Below, in pieces: positions 21,259 through 34,363 of a stretch of 64,000 bases of DNA. The translations under genes were made by a program, and so were the position numbers. The notes under the pieces are model-generated. The model ran no database searches. It had not been told where the DNA came from and was given only the letters and a program-made list of their open reading frames with translations. The number at the start of each line of letters is the position of its first letter. Position 1 is the stretch's first letter. Source of the DNA: Dryococelus australis (Eukaryota > Arthropoda > Insecta > Phasmatodea > Phasmatidae); NCBI GenBank assembly GCA_029891345.1, contig CM057009.1:208624709-208688708 (forward strand), written 5' to 3'.

Positions 21259-23881
21259 GGGTAAGGAAAGTTATTATCGCGATATAGTTATTACCGTGAT
21301 AAAAGTTTAGCGAGCCACCGCGACTTTGCCTGCCCACGAAATCTAGTTCACCATATAGCCGATATATAGCAAACAATGTATTCTTTGCAACTGGGCTGTA
21401 ACCTACACCACAGAAGCTCCCTAGAAAGTGGCAAATAAATGGTCTCTAATCAGCAGATTGTTTCGCATCATTTACTGAAATAACGTAAGTATAAAGATAT
21501 AGTGTTGTTTTAAAATATTTAGTAATTAAATAATGGTGTTTTTTCTACTTGTTTCGAATTTTTTGTTTTGTTAAGAGCTTGCAAGGTTAAAATTAAGGAT
21601 TTGAAGATTACTTCTGTACAAAAATAATTGAAATATTTTATTTAATAACGTGTTTTGAAAGAAAAAATAATTTGTTGTTTCACAACACTTGAGGTGTACA
21701 GTTTAATGTATTTACTATTTCCCTGTAAAACCCGTAGCTATAAATTATCCCGACATTACCTGTCTACTTTGTTGAAAATGTCACGATATTAGCTAGTTAT
21801 TGTTTTAGATCATGTGATTCGCGATCAGCATGAATTGTTGTCTAATATATTCTGTTTATTTGGTTTTCAGGCCTATTCTGCAGCATGTCTCCTACTAAGG
21901 ACACGAACGAGGAGCTCGGAAAGGGACAACTTGGTGGTGTTAAATGCAAGAAACATATTGAAAAGGCAAAAACCAAATGTCGTTTTCAGTATGAATGCAA
22001 AGCATTGGTTGCAGCTGCAAGTAAGGTAAGGCGGCAAAATATCTCTTTATATAAAGTATCCAAAGAGTTTTATGTCCCATGGTCCATTCTGAAAGATTTT
22101 CGGGCCAAAATGATGATATATAGGATTTACATACACCCAAATTGGGCCACCCATTTTCCTTGGCAGCTGAGGTAGAGCAACGTGATTATCACAACATAAT
22201 TTAGATGCAGGAATTAGGCTTTGGTCTTATGGTTTGGCAAGTGCGAAAATTGGCTTATGACTTGGCCAAAGCACTGGAAGGGAAAAATACTTCAATCCAG
22301 AAAAAGGAACAGCTAGCAAATGTTGGTTGTCTCGATTTAAGACTCCTTACACTTTAACACTGAGAACAACAGAAAACCTTTCTGCTTATCGAGCATCCAT
22401 GGCCAATCCCACAATGATTAGGGACTATTTCTACAAATTAGACGCCCTCTTGAAAAAATTGGGAATTAAAGACAAACCTTGCCGAATATTGAATGTGGAT
22501 GAAACCGTCATGTCATGTGTGGTCAAAGCTGGCAAAGTTGTATCAAAGATTGGTAAATGCTTTGTTTACAAATGAACATATGAAGATAATAGAGACACTC
22601 ACACCTTATTTGGCTGTGCATGTGCTGAGTGTTCATTTTTACCGCCTTTTGTAATCTTCAAAGGTATAAGGTGGAATTATGATCTGACTACAGGTTCTTT
22701 GCCTGATTCAAAAACAAAATTATCACCCAAAGGGTGAATAAATACTGACTTTTTTTTGGAATGGTTTAAGTTTTTCATTGACAGTGTTCCTGCTGCAAGA
22801 CCGATAGTTTTACTTCTTGACTCTCACAGCTCACACATCACTCCTGAAGTTTTAAATATTGCTCGGAGAAGAGCCATTTATTTATTTACTTTCCCTGCTC
22901 ATATTTCTCATTTGTTACAACCATTGGGCATTGGAGTGTACAGGTCTCTTAAGAGTAATTGGAACAAGGAACTAAATGTGTACATGTTGCAAAATGCATT
23001 GGAGAAGCCAAACAGATATGACTTTTACAAAATAATTAATCCTGCTTTCTTGAACAGTTTCACCTGTATGCACATCAAAAATTTATTCAGAAAAGCAGGA
23101 GCATGTTCACTGAACTATAATGCTGTTTCAAGTGAAGCTCTCTCACCTTCTAAACTAACAGACACAATACTAGGAGTCCCTGAATCATCGCCTCAACAGC
23201 TTAGTGTTTTACACGATGGAAACTCCCCATGCACAAAGGAGATGTTTGTTTAAGAAAGAGTGGACAGTATTCTCAAGACTCCCTCAGCTCAGAGAACAAG
23301 ACCAGCACGCAAGAGGAAAGCCGATTTTCAGCAAAATGCTTAATGCCACCTGAAGAAATAGGTGCTGGCCCCTCAACACATAAAGACAGTGATGGTGACG
23401 ACTGGGTGTGTGAACATTGTCATGGAAAGTACTCGACAGATGTCAAAAAACGTTCAGGAGATGCTTGGATTCAGTGTTCTTTTTGTCTAACACCATACCG
23501 TGTACGTTGTCAAAACAGTCCAACAGATGATTATGTATATATGTGTGACAACTGTGCTGAAGATGAATCAGTGTGTGAAAAAGATTAGCTGGGTATAATA
23601 CGAGAAGCAATGTAGGTTCTACTGAGCTTCTTTTGTATCACAATATTAGCTACCTACTATCACAATATTAGCTACCCTATCATGGTATTACCTGTCCATG
23701 TTGTAGTGATTTAAAATGTTTTTATTAGTTACTCTTTTCAATATAACAACTCACTATGCTCTGTAAAATGTGTAGAAAGTATCAAATATTGATATCTAGA
23801 ATTTTGTTTTGGTTCAATGTACTTCATAAATATTTTGTATATATTTTCATAAGAATGTTACCATAATACCTTTACTTGCCC
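21259..23881 (+). mobile_element. Complete Tigger/pogo-type transposon with TA target duplication
   Basis: Its ends are defined by comparison with the uninterrupted copy at 19872. There the sequence reads ACACTTATCT; here ACACTTA is followed by GGGTAAGGAAAG, and TATCTTAAG resumes at 23882. The duplicated TA is at 21257-21258 and 23882-23883. The terminal inverted repeats pair imperfectly over about 20 bases (GGGTAAGGAAAGTTATTAT with the inverse of ATAATACCTTTACTTGCCC). Length is 2,623 bp, within the usual Tigger range, and it carries one decayed transposase gene. Confidence 0.85.
21885..23588 (+). pseudogene. Tigger-type transposase with C-terminal PHD-like finger, decayed
   Basis: The frame starts MSPTKDTNEELG and has a pipsqueak-like helix-turn-helix (ISLYKVSKEFYVPWSILKDF). 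It then breaks near 22175 and resumes at 22327 and 22756. The DDE_1 core shows the first Asp (ILNVDET) and second Asp (LLLDSHSSHIT). The third position in HLLQPLGIGVYRSLK is Gly where the family has Asp, so this copy should be inactive. The last part (23229-23588, in another frame) encodes a cysteine-rich finger: DDWVCEHCHG, WIQCSFC, CDNC, with PHD/zf-like C-x2-C spacing. The finger also occurs in the relative at 28 kb, so it is a family trait. The promoter and start were not determined. Confidence 0.8.
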
Positions 23882-24390
23882 TATCTTAAGTTTAGTATAC
23901 TCTCTGACACCACCCAAGGTGGACATGTCTTGGTGATCCTGGCACTCTCTCCACCACCTCAGTCGATCCTACGATGGCAAATGGGAAGGAACTCCTATGC
24001 ACTGCTCTCTCCCCCTCTTCGATACCATATTCAACCCTTGAATATATAACACTATCACATATATACCCCTTTCCCCACACCTACCCACCTGAGTCCATTG
24101 ACAGATGTTCAAGATTCAACATCAATAATGCTGCTGCTCCTCTCCAAAAATAAAGAACTCTTATGACACTCTTACACAAACCAAATATACAATCATACTA
24201 ATTGGAATTCTTTTAAAATTAATCAATCAATAAATAAATCAATAAAATTCCAGCACGTTAAGCTTTATCGGATTAATATTATCTTAATATAATAATTTGA
24301 TCGTATTAATACAATAAATTTAATCGACCTAATTAATCCGATCAATCAAATTGATAATCAAATTAATCAAAAGTGATCTAGAACAGACCC
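23882..24390 (+). repeat. Third copy of the arm sequence, second part
   Basis: This continues the direct repeat of 19872-20380 after the Tigger insertion. It has AGTTTAGTATACTCTCTGACACC, the CTGCTGCTCCTCTCCAAAAATAAAG word and the GGATTAATATTATCTTAATATAATAA region, with more substitutions than between the two main arms. It ends near AAAGTGATCTAGAACA. Confidence 0.75.
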
Positions 24391-27300
24391 GTACCTACTA
24401 CCGATGTTACTATATTAGTCTTTAAATAAAATAGTCTTATCGAAAATCAATTGTAAACTACAAAATGATTCTCAAAATGGCGGCGCATGTAGGCCGTAAG
24501 ACTAAGAGAGGTATACATGTTCGTTTACTTATACACTTGCATGCTTAATTCACTGCCTTTCGAACAGCACTGATGATATCACTTTTGGTGACAGGTACGA
24601 ATGAGTATGTACATACTTTAGGTGAATCCGGATACCGCATAAGATTTCAAATCCCGTTTCTCTAGTATGTTGTTCATGCAAAGTATTTTTTATGAACTCC
24701 TATCTATCCATAGATATCAGATATAATAACGAAAATCTTGAAACATTTTGCATGTAAATATTGTATTTTTGTGAAAACGATCTGCAAAACCACCTAAAGC
24801 AGAGTTTTCATTGTGAAAAGCTAAATATAAATCTGCAAGGTAAAAATGGATGTTTTGCAGAGTTTTGAAGTGGAACAAGTGCGTACTACATTCGAAGATT
24901 TCTGTTTAAACTTCCGTCTTGTACGTCAGTTAGTGTTGTCAGTCCCGAGCACACGTGGTCCATATTGCACATAATTAAAACATCATTCCTATCACACTGT
25001 CGATAGAAACATATCAATGGGCTTGCTTTAAAGGACGTGCATCGGGATATTCCAACTTACAAGAGAAGGTAGCTAATCTTTTGCACAAGGAGCTGCATGT
25101 GAAGAGAGCTTCAATTGTAAAGTAATGCAGCAGCTGTCGCTGACCTACTTCAGTTAAGCACAACAGTACTGTTTTATTTGCGTTGATTTAGAAAACTTGT
25201 CAAGGAAATGTGTTCAGAATATAATAAGAATCTTACACTCGTATAATGTAATTTATTTATAAATTAAAATATTACTATTTTTTAACGACATCTTTCTATT
25301 GGAATAATTTAAATAAACAATATTGTTTATCTTGGTATAAATTATAAACAGGTGTAAGAGATTTCATTGGTATTGTAAAACGAAATGTTGTTTTAACTTG
25401 CTGGTACATACATTTTTGTTTCTAAAAGAACTTTGCCACACCGACAATTGCTGCAAATATCTCGTCTACACATATCGAATTATAAAAAAAAAAAAGGAAT
25501 GTCATACAAAAACACTAAATACTATTTTTCAGAAAAGTTTTATTACATTGAAAAGTCTGGAACATTGTCAATCTAAAATTTATGATAGCCATTTTCATAA
25601 CAGAATGATAAACACTAAATACGTTTTTTTTCCTCCATCAAATGCACAAGAACATTTGTACTGAGAAGGCAGCTCAACATCCTCAGATTTCCCTCGCTAA
25701 TTGCATCTTAAACTCTTCAAAGTTTTGTGCCTAGGAATTCGTCTTGTAAAACTAATGTTTAAGAAAGTCTTTTTTTTTTATGGGAAGGACCTTTCCAACG
25801 TACTCGTTCTTATTTACTTTATCGTAATGTGTATTTTATACTCATTTTTTTTCACAGATACCCTTTCCGTTGATAAAAATTCCTGTTTCCAGTTCATTCA
25901 CAGTTAATGAAACCAGAATGTTTTTGCAGGTTTGGTAACCATACACAATAAAATAGTTTGTTCGTTTTCCCAGTGGCGGCTCCAAGGAGTATTTCAAAGG
26001 AGAGAACGAAGTTAAAAATCAATATAATACTTTCTGAAGATACAACGAACTAACAAACCTCTAAACACACCGAGTTTTCACTTTTAGCAGTTTCATCATG
26101 ATCTAAAAGACTCGACTCAAAAAATCCACAAAATAAACTGCATTCTTTATTGTAGAAATTATGTAGCCTATATGTTATTTCTACTATATCATTCTGTATT
26201 TTATCTAAACTTCTGTATACCTACTGCATTCAACTGATTTATTCTATCTACCTGCCCCAGCGTTACAATTTTCATTTAATTTAATTTCGTGTTTGTTCCC
26301 TAAATGTTTTTTCTGTATTGTCATACAAATGTTTTAGGCCAACAACACCTGTAGTCACTCACGTTTCGTCAGAACCAAGAATAATACAACACAAACAATA
26401 AAATGCGGTTTCATCATCGTATCCTGCAACCAAAATAGTTTTATGGATTTTTTAAAACTCAAATTACATTTACAATTTCTCTTTTGTATGTGATAGGTTC
26501 GCGTTAGAAAAAGTTGTGGTTACGGAGGGCCAAGATTTTTAATTGAATACCGGTCGTGATACACTAAGTGCTTCCCTAAAATAATTAGATTTTGTTCACT
26601 TTGTTTTTTGAATGAATATAGCATGGGACACGTAGTTTCTGGAGAGGCCTGTCAACAATTGCGCTATCCCAAACTTTGTCTTACGACAAAGATACGATGA
26701 TTGGTGTACATGGTCCACTTGAAGTCACGACGCTTTCCCAACCTCCTGTGTCCCAAATCAACCTGTGTTCCAAGTCAAAGCATTCAGAAAACAGAACTTT
26801 TGTCCCAAGTTGTGTTCTGAGATGATAGAAAAATAAGATTACATATACTTTCGCGCATTCGTGGAAAGTTCACATTGCAAATATAAACAATGGAAGTGCA
26901 ACGTCGATTTCCTAGAGACGAACGTGATGAAACGCTTATTAGCGCAGTCTGCGTTCGGTCTGAACTATTTGATATGAAGGACGAACATTATAAAAATATA
27001 AAGTTTAAATAAAATTCTTGGATGTCAGTTGCTCAGCTTACTTAAACTAAAATATTTAGGGCCTATATCATACAGATAAATGAATATTTATGTCACACAT
27101 CTCGCAAACTTTATATAATCAACAATTCAGCAATATGAAAATCATTACATAACAACAAATAATGTACCGAATTTACTGCGAGTTTGATCTAATGTCATAT
27201 TTTGAAAGCTCACTTTCGGACAATGTATTTGTAGACAATATTCGGACTGCGTGAATGCGACGTCATTTGGTGTGAAGATTCGGACACGTCCACAGGTACG

Positions 27301-28010
27301 TCTGATTGTAGACAGGCCTTAAAACACAACAAAATCACCATGTATAAACATTAAAAACTGAATAATATGAAAACTTTGAAAACTATTATATCATGCACTG
27401 TTATTTTCAAAATATTCACAAATTCTCAAGCCTCAAATATAATACTTCAACAGTAAACCCTGGCAATTTTGTGATAATTTTAATTTTTTCAAAATTGGAA
27501 ATAGTTACACTTAAATTTTACATTGTATTATTGGCATATTAAATTAACTTGACATTTCTCTGTAAGAAAACATAGGGTAGAATTACAATTAGTGGATTAA
27601 AGTGATTGCAATTTAGAGTTCTTCTTTCATAAAATATATGTAAGGTATTTCGTGATATCCTGAAAAATTCCGCGATGATACCTTAGTAAGTCCGCGAGAA
27701 ATTCTAAACACCGCAATTAAAAAGACAAATTTAAGTAAAACAATGCAATTATTATTTTGATATTGTAGTAAAATTTACACAGAAACATCGTTGTTCAGAA
27801 AGACAGAATCGTTGAATTCTATTCTGAAATCATATTTTCCCTCTACAAATGTTTTAGCAGTACACACAAACTCACTAGTTTAAGAAAATATTGCACCAAC
27901 AAAAATCGTATTCTTAAATGCTATTTATAAGCCCCTTCACATTATCTATTATTAGCTAGGCCTTTAGCCTAATTAAAAACTGGCATAAAGTATAAATTAC
28001 ATCTGTGTTT
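24391..28010. other. Unassigned AT-rich DNA
   Basis: This is 3.6 kb without a recognisable gene. Frames at 25398-25664 and 25701-25907 are low in complexity and match nothing I know. A short stretch near 25050-25130 reads vaguely like coding sequence but is too short to assign. No terminal repeats or tRNA-like boxes were seen. Confidence 0.4.
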
Positions 28011-28019
28011 GTCCCATTG

Positions 28020-29872
28020 CATAAAATATTTGAGCTCAGTCTGAGTCAGAGCCAGGCATCTATCATACGTAAACACATTGTCGTCTTCATGAAATGATGT
28101 TTGGCAGTTTGTGTAGTACCACGCCCAACAACAACTGCACTGTAACCATTTGGCTCCATTTTTCCTCCGGACAACATTGTTGTAACTCTTGATGCATAAA
28201 GCACAATCCCAGTCATCGTCTTTCTTAGGCCTATGTTTTGTTCTGGAAGTACTCGGAGTCGATGGAATGCCTTGTATGCCTGTAATGATAATTATTTTAC
28301 TATAAAGACATTAACAATCACTTAAAAAAAACTACTTACAATAGGTCAGATTTAATGGTTAAGCCTGCTGAAAAGATTTGTAGTCTTACGTCTGATTCTT
28401 TCGGTGCTTTGATGGCTCTCAGGCGGATTCAGGCATTTGGCCCTGCGGTCTCTTTTCCTGCAATTTCTCCGTTTGTTGGTGATTTCGAACACTGGAATTT
28501 TGAGAAATCCTTCAGTAGGGTAATCAGACCTAGGCCTATCTGTATGCCCATCAGTTGTAGACACGTTACTGTATTCTGTCAGTTTAGAGGTGGATATGGC
28601 GTCATCTGTTACTGCTGAAAGATTGAATGGGTAATACCCGTCATCCTGAAGCTAGAGATGTTTGTTTCTGAGCTGAAGGCAGAGTAGAATGCTGGTTTTA
28701 TCAGCCGATGTAAATCACTTCCATTAGTTTTCTGACCTGGGCTCTGAGTCATGTGGTTGCTCATTCTTGCTTCCCCATTCTTGCTTGAAAGGGAGGTTAA
28801 CACCCACATCCAGAGGTTGCAACAGGTGGGTGGTAAGTGAAGGGAAAGTCAAAATGAACATCTCACTCGCATTTGACCCTGAAACATGAAATACTTGGGA
28901 GTCCCTAATAATGATAACTGGTCTAGCTGGTGGAATGGAAACAATGAAATGGTTGAACAATTCTAAGAATATTTCGCTGTTCATCCAGCGCTTTGCAGAC
29001 AGTTTTATTAATGTCCTTGGTAACCTATCCTTATGAAGGTCATCAGACATGCGATTTCCTTTGAAAATTACTATAGGTGGTATCTAGTGACCACTGGCAT
29101 TGATGGATGCAAGCGTAGTGTGGTTTTCCCCACGATCTGCACGTGTTTTCCTTTAAACATACTTTCTTACTATGGCTGTGACGGTTTTAGTGGGCTTCAC
29201 CACATAGGAGAGACCCATTTCGTCACAGTTCCATATCAGATCTGGACGATTTTCAATCCCCAGTCTTACGAGTAGGTCTTTCAGTTTGTCGTAAAAGTCA
29301 TTCAAAATTGTTCGGTCGGCCATAGATGCACGATAGGAAGCAATGTTTTCGGGAACTCTCAGACAAAGACCATATCTATTCTTAAAATCTTTACCCTACT
29401 ATTCTCCTGCAGCTTCTTCTTCCTTGTGGGAGGGATTGTTCTTTTCAGATGCACCCTTAATGGCTAACTTGTATGCAAGCTTTCGAATTTGTATTACTGT
29501 AAATCCAAACCCTAACTCCTACATACTAATGATTTACTTAACTATTTGTTGTTCCTGTTCTTTTCTAAGAGCAAATGGTTTTCCAAGCTTAGGAAAACAT
29601 TGCTCTACAACCACTTCATCTTCATTTCTTTTGAGAAAATCTTTCAAGGTCGACCAATGTACATTACATTCTTTCGATGCTTTATAAACCAAGTACTTTG
29701 CCTCTCTAACTAGTTTTGCAGCAATGAATAGGTCCCTGCCTTTGTATTGAAGATATTTCTTCGATGTCCTAAGAAAAAAAAGTATAGATGAAAATTTTGT
29801 GAGATCTTGGTAATTGCGTGATACCTTATTTACAGTGTGTAATAGGCTAAAAATTGTCATTTGTATTCTCAT
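28020..29872 (-). pseudogene. Second Tigger-type transposase with PHD-like finger, decayed
   Basis: Read on the minus strand from about 29830, a helix-turn-helix (YKASKECNVHWSTLKDFLKR) is followed by the DDE_1 core. All three acidic residues are kept: WNCDEMGLSYVV near 29210, IIIRDSQVFHVS near 28905 and HLLQPLDVGV near 28820. The tail (28564-28352) is basic and Ser/Thr-rich. A separated C-terminal part at about 28240-28040 reads DDWDCALCIKS, then WLQCSCCWAWYY, a PHD-like finger related to the one at 23.4-23.6 kb. A gap at about 28330-28240 may be an intron (an AG/GT context is present but unproven). Several frameshifts lie at 29050-29530. I did not find terminal inverted repeats. Confidence 0.7.
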
Positions 29873-30476
29873 GACAACTACAATTGATCAGAATATATAT
29901 TACATCATTCAGAGCATAAAAATGATTTCATTAAAAATTATGCGAAGGGATTCATAAAATGTCCTCTACAAACGTAAGATTTTCTACACATTTGGTAAGA
30001 GTTTTTAAAACAGAATTGTACTAACAAAATTGTTTCAACACTTTATTATAATACCTTAATACACTAATGTTTCGATTACAGTATATATTAAATGCTTACA
30101 TTATGCCAGAGTATTTTAATTAATTAATTTCAACACATTACACAAACATTCTCATAAGCAAAATACGCATTTTCTTTCAACTACACAAATATGTCGCTGG
30201 ACTCGTCGCAGCAGTAAATGGAAGCTCGGTGGAAAATTGTCCGAAAAGTGGTGTCTTCTGCTATCTGTGGACGAAATATGGAACTAGTACGACCATTTGT
30301 TTCTTCACGGTTGTTCAGCTAATATCTATCATGAAATTGCCTAAGTTCACTACATAATGTGTTACAATCGTCAGAAAACACATCGCAGACGAGACGCACC
30401 TGCCATCTATCGAGCTGTTATAGCACTGTCTGAAGAGCGTAACACTAGGGGATGGTATGTTATTATCCTACCAATA

Positions 30477-32117
30477 TGTGTGTGAACCTCGAGAATTTTG
30501 TAAAGACATCATAATCATACATTACTGCACGGAAACACATAACCATAACGTAACACTCTCAGGCGAACAGTGTTCGAGACTATGGACAAAATATATAAGG
30601 ATGTGATTAGTTGCCTTCCAGATATGCAACCCACTCTGCAATGCAAGTCGTACGAACACGGCTTGACTGCTGTGTGTGAATGCAGGTAATGGTGACAGGA
30701 CTGCATGTTCGTACGGTACAGGTTCTGCAGGTAGTTGTTATTCAATGGGGAAGACCTTAGAAGGTAACTGTATGAGAACGTTCCTTGCAAATATCCGTAT
30801 GTGTGTTTTACATTAACTGTTCAAAGTGGCAAACACCAGCTTCGATACACAAACGACCACGACACATGCTCGACTGTCTGGCACAGGCAAAGATGTGTGG
30901 GGTGTTGTGAGTGATGATACAGGCATCAGTAATCGGGGCGCGAAGTTCAGCTACCGTGCTGACTGGGGTCTCGTAAACCAATGTCTTAAGATGACCCCAC
31001 AGAAATAAATCAGGTGGCATTATGTCTGGGGAGCATGGTGCCACCTCACTCGTCCGCCTCTGCTCATCCTGTGCTCACCAAATGTGGCGGTAAGATGGTG
31101 ATGGGCTTCCAAACTGAAGTGTGCAGGGGCTCTGTTGTGCGGGTACCAAATATGCTGGAGTGTGTGCAAATTCACATCTTCCAACAGAAAAGGCGGTATG
31201 TCTTCTAAAAGCCCTCTATAAAGGTGGCCAATCAAATGCGGCAGTAAGAAGTACGGTCCAATGAGGTTGTCGCCAAACAATGTCGGCCCAGGCATTAACA
31301 GCAAATGTCATTTGATGGCAGAGTTAAACCATTGCATGTGAGTATAAATCATTTAAAAATTGGCGGTTTCGACTGTGTAAAAGCAGCCTCGTCTGTTCAC
31401 AGAATGTAGAGAGGAAAACCAGGTTCGTCTGCGTGGTGATGCATAAACCAATGGGCGAAACTAACACATAGCTGGAAATCAGCTGGGTGTAAGACTTGCA
31501 CCTTTTCAAGATGATACTGGTATAGCTGTTGTTTGTGCAGAACCCTCAACTCATTTTGGTGGTTCGCATACATTGTGCGAGCGATTCCACGTGAGCTACT
31601 TGATGGCTAATCGTCTATGCATTCCAATACTTCCTCTTCAAACTTGGCTGTCCGGATGTTAAGTACCACATCGGTGTCATACCAGTTCGCTGTAAATGTT
31701 CCGATGTCGCACAACCGCCTGTTCACAGACCTGAACATCCGGTGGCATGGATGACATCTTTTGGAAGGTCTGTTAATTCAGACGATGTGCTTCTATTGCA
31801 TGTCCACCCACAACACCATGCACAAGATGCATACCCGCCATTTCTGCTCATGTGTACTGTCTCTCCATGTTGCGATCCAGAAGTGCAATGCCACTATGTC
31901 ACACATGCTAGTGGTGATAACTCACAACTACGTGCGCAACTGTCTCATCACATAGTTGTGTACCTGGCAGGAAACAAAGTGCACCCTAACAAACTTTGTA
32001 TGTTCTCTCGCAAACTGTTAGCCTGAGAGTGTTACATCGTGGTAATGTTATTTGTGCATAAAGGTACTGAATATGTGATTATAAAATCTTAAAGAAATAC
32101 CCAAGGGTTACACACAT
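30477..32117 (-). mobile_element. Mariner-type transposon with TIRs of about 110 bp and TA target site
   Basis: TGTGTGTGAACC at 30477 pairs with the inverse of GGGTTACACACAT ending at 32117, and TA flanks both ends (30475-30476 and 32118-32119). The pairing continues inward with gaps (TAAAGACATCATAATCA against the inverse near 32080, then GTAACACTCTCAGGCGAACAG against its inverse at 32005-32035), giving TIRs of roughly 100-110 bases. Length is 1,641 bp. It holds one decayed transposase gene on the minus strand. Confidence 0.75.
30815..31990 (-). pseudogene. Mariner-like DDE transposase, decayed
   Basis: The N-terminal DNA-binding part (about 31990-31500) is read across several stops. The catalytic core shows TDEA near 31390 (first Asp). 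PHNRAPAHFS near 31125 is the second motif, where the family's Asp is Asn. SPDIMPPDLFLWGHLK near 31010 holds the third Asp. The C-terminal part ends ...EAGVCHFEQLM at 30808-30830. The family is common in insect genomes. The Asp-to-Asn change together with frameshifts and stops makes it non-functional. Plus-strand frames across this region are shadows. Confidence 0.75.
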
Positions 32118-32119
32118 TA

Positions 32120-33275
32120 GTAGGATACTAACATGCCATCCCGTATTTTCACACTACACAAGGATGATAGCACCCCACAACTTTTCGCAGGTTCCAGGTC
32201 TTGGTTAAAGAAAACATTATTTACAGAATTATTCTTCCATCTGATGTAGGTTTTATTATGTTCAGTTAACACCGTTTGACATACCGAATTAAAAGGGTGG
32301 CTACTTACCTTGAAATTTACTGTACGACATAGTTCGTATAATGTTTTCCATCCCATTTTGTATAGGGAATAGTGTCACACCATTGCTATATGTAGTTCAG
32401 GACAAACCTATATAAAAATAGCTGTAAATAAAATTAACAGAAAAAAATTAATTTTTATAAAATAAATTACGCTTACCCTAAGTAAAAAAAAGTATAATAG
32501 ATTTTTAAATAGCGCAAAACATAAATAAAAATAACGATAATTGCGAAGAGAAAAAAGCTGAGTTTCGAAACCATCCCTGTTAAAGCGCTAACTTAGAAAT
32601 CTGCAACTGTGCAGTATCTCTGGCGTAGAAATTATGTATAGAGTTTCGTACTCTACCTTCTGCACTTGCAGTATGAATGGATGTATTTTCAACCGAGGGC
32701 GTATAAAGCTTTCTTTACTTTTTATAGCGAGACAGCAAAACATATTTTTAATTTCATAAGCAGATAATGTCCTTATTAGCTGGAGAAGGGATGTGTCTTT
32801 GAAAAAATCGCTATTGAAAACTTTACTACAGATTTTACTGTTAAATTAAGTAAATTATATTTTTCTGTTAGTGGTGGCTAAATACATCGTAGCTGATGTG
32901 GCAGTTATAAGTGATATCGCAAATTTAATTTTTGCATCTATGATGGTTACAGATTTCACATTTCGTACATAAATTTTTCTGTCTTTGATAAAAAGTTTAA
33001 ATCTATAATTTTTTAATAGTAAAAAGATTAAAATTATAAAATTAGTGATTTTGAAAACTTCAAATCCATGTAATATATTGTTAGGGCTTGTGCTTTCCTG
33101 ACAAGAGCCAAGGACCACAATACATCATTATGTGAATGATGATCGATAAGGTCTAGTTTGGGAGTGGGTAATTGTATGTTTAAAATATGACTTCAGGCAG
33201 TATCGACTTTAATGTGATGGGCTATTCTTAACATTTTTACATTATTGTGGCTGGGTTCATGTTTAGTAGTTTAGA
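32120..33275. other. Unassigned AT-rich DNA
   Basis: I see no recognised gene or repeat. Small frames at 32117-32356 and 32855-33118 (minus strand) show no domain signature. Confidence 0.4.
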
Positions 33276-34315
33276 TTGATATTGGCCGAGGGGAAAGGCA
33301 GATCATCGCAGCAGGTTATGATGACTGGCATAAATACTACAGAGACTTCAGTCGTGGGTCAAGCAGAAGCAGTAGCGTCACTGACTGAGTTTCGAACGAT
33401 GCCATCGACTTCTTTGGTTGAGATGTCTTCACTTTTTTATGGAGTTATATGCAACTTAGGAAGCACTAATAGCACTAGTTCTTACTATGATATACAACCA
33501 TGTGACCATGCTTTTCTATTCTCATATAGTGCTCTTGGAATTAAGCCTTCCTGCACTATGACCGCCCAACCAGTGAGAGAAAGGGTTCACGCCCTTTCAT
33601 CGCAGGTGTCCCAGCTTAGCATGTGAGATGGACAGATCCAAAGTCCCAACCTGATTCACAATTATAGCAAGATCAATCTTACTACAAGTACTCAAACCGT
33701 CGTACTCAGTGCTAAGCGTGTAGTCTGGTTGGGGTGCTACCCAGACCACTAGTGTATCTCCAGGACACAACCAAAACAGGGAACTACTCACCGCCCAGCC
33801 TTTCTTCGAGCAGATGAATCTCTCCAGACCTACTCCAGTATACAGAGTTAACTACTGCCAGCACGAGCCCAACCTTACGATCGGGCAGCAGAGAAAACCT
33901 CTTAGTGGCACCAGCCAATAAGCCTGTGATCCTACTTACTTTCCTTGGCACTTGTGGGTTTTCAGAAATTGACAGCTCGACATATGGCGATCATTCAGGG
34001 GGAACAGAGGTAGCCCCACCCACTCCCTAGTTCGAAATGTTCCAAGAATGGCCGAGGACTCTTTAGAGCCTCACCAGGTGTAAGCCTTACACCCTTACGG
34101 GCCAGTTACTCTCCCAGTTACCCCACACCCATCTGCCCTTGTCAGCAGAGAATGTGTATTCCAGCATGTGCAGAAAGAGACAGCCACTTACCCTATTCAC
34201 ATTTCTACCAAAGCACATGGAAATAGGATCGAGTGAGGTTCCACCAACCTCTGTTAAAAAATAAAACACATTTCAGTTCTTACTGAAACATCTTTTTCTT
34301 CAGCTGTACCATCTA
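33276..34315. other. Unassigned, less AT-rich block
   Basis: Composition shifts towards GC here. The plus frame 33276-33626 (116 codons, Ser/Thr-rich) is open, but I do not recognise it and find no splice context. The neighbouring segment to 34260 has only short frames on either strand. It may be a fragment of an unrecognised repeat or gene. Confidence 0.3.
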
Positions 34316-34363
34316 GTTCTTTGGCTGACCCATCTTTACAGAGTTTGGGTCGTCGGTTTTATC

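Noticed and set aside
25020-25140. Short coding-like stretch resembling an hAT-related fragment
   Set aside because: Under 40 codons, no catalytic motif, and the reading relies on chance words.
31742-32026. Plus-strand frames across the mariner element
   Set aside because: They are the shadow of the minus-strand transposase reading.
33276-33626. Plus-strand open frame of 116 codons
   Set aside because: Ser/Thr-rich, no domain, no splice signals at its ends, and no similar sequence elsewhere in the window.
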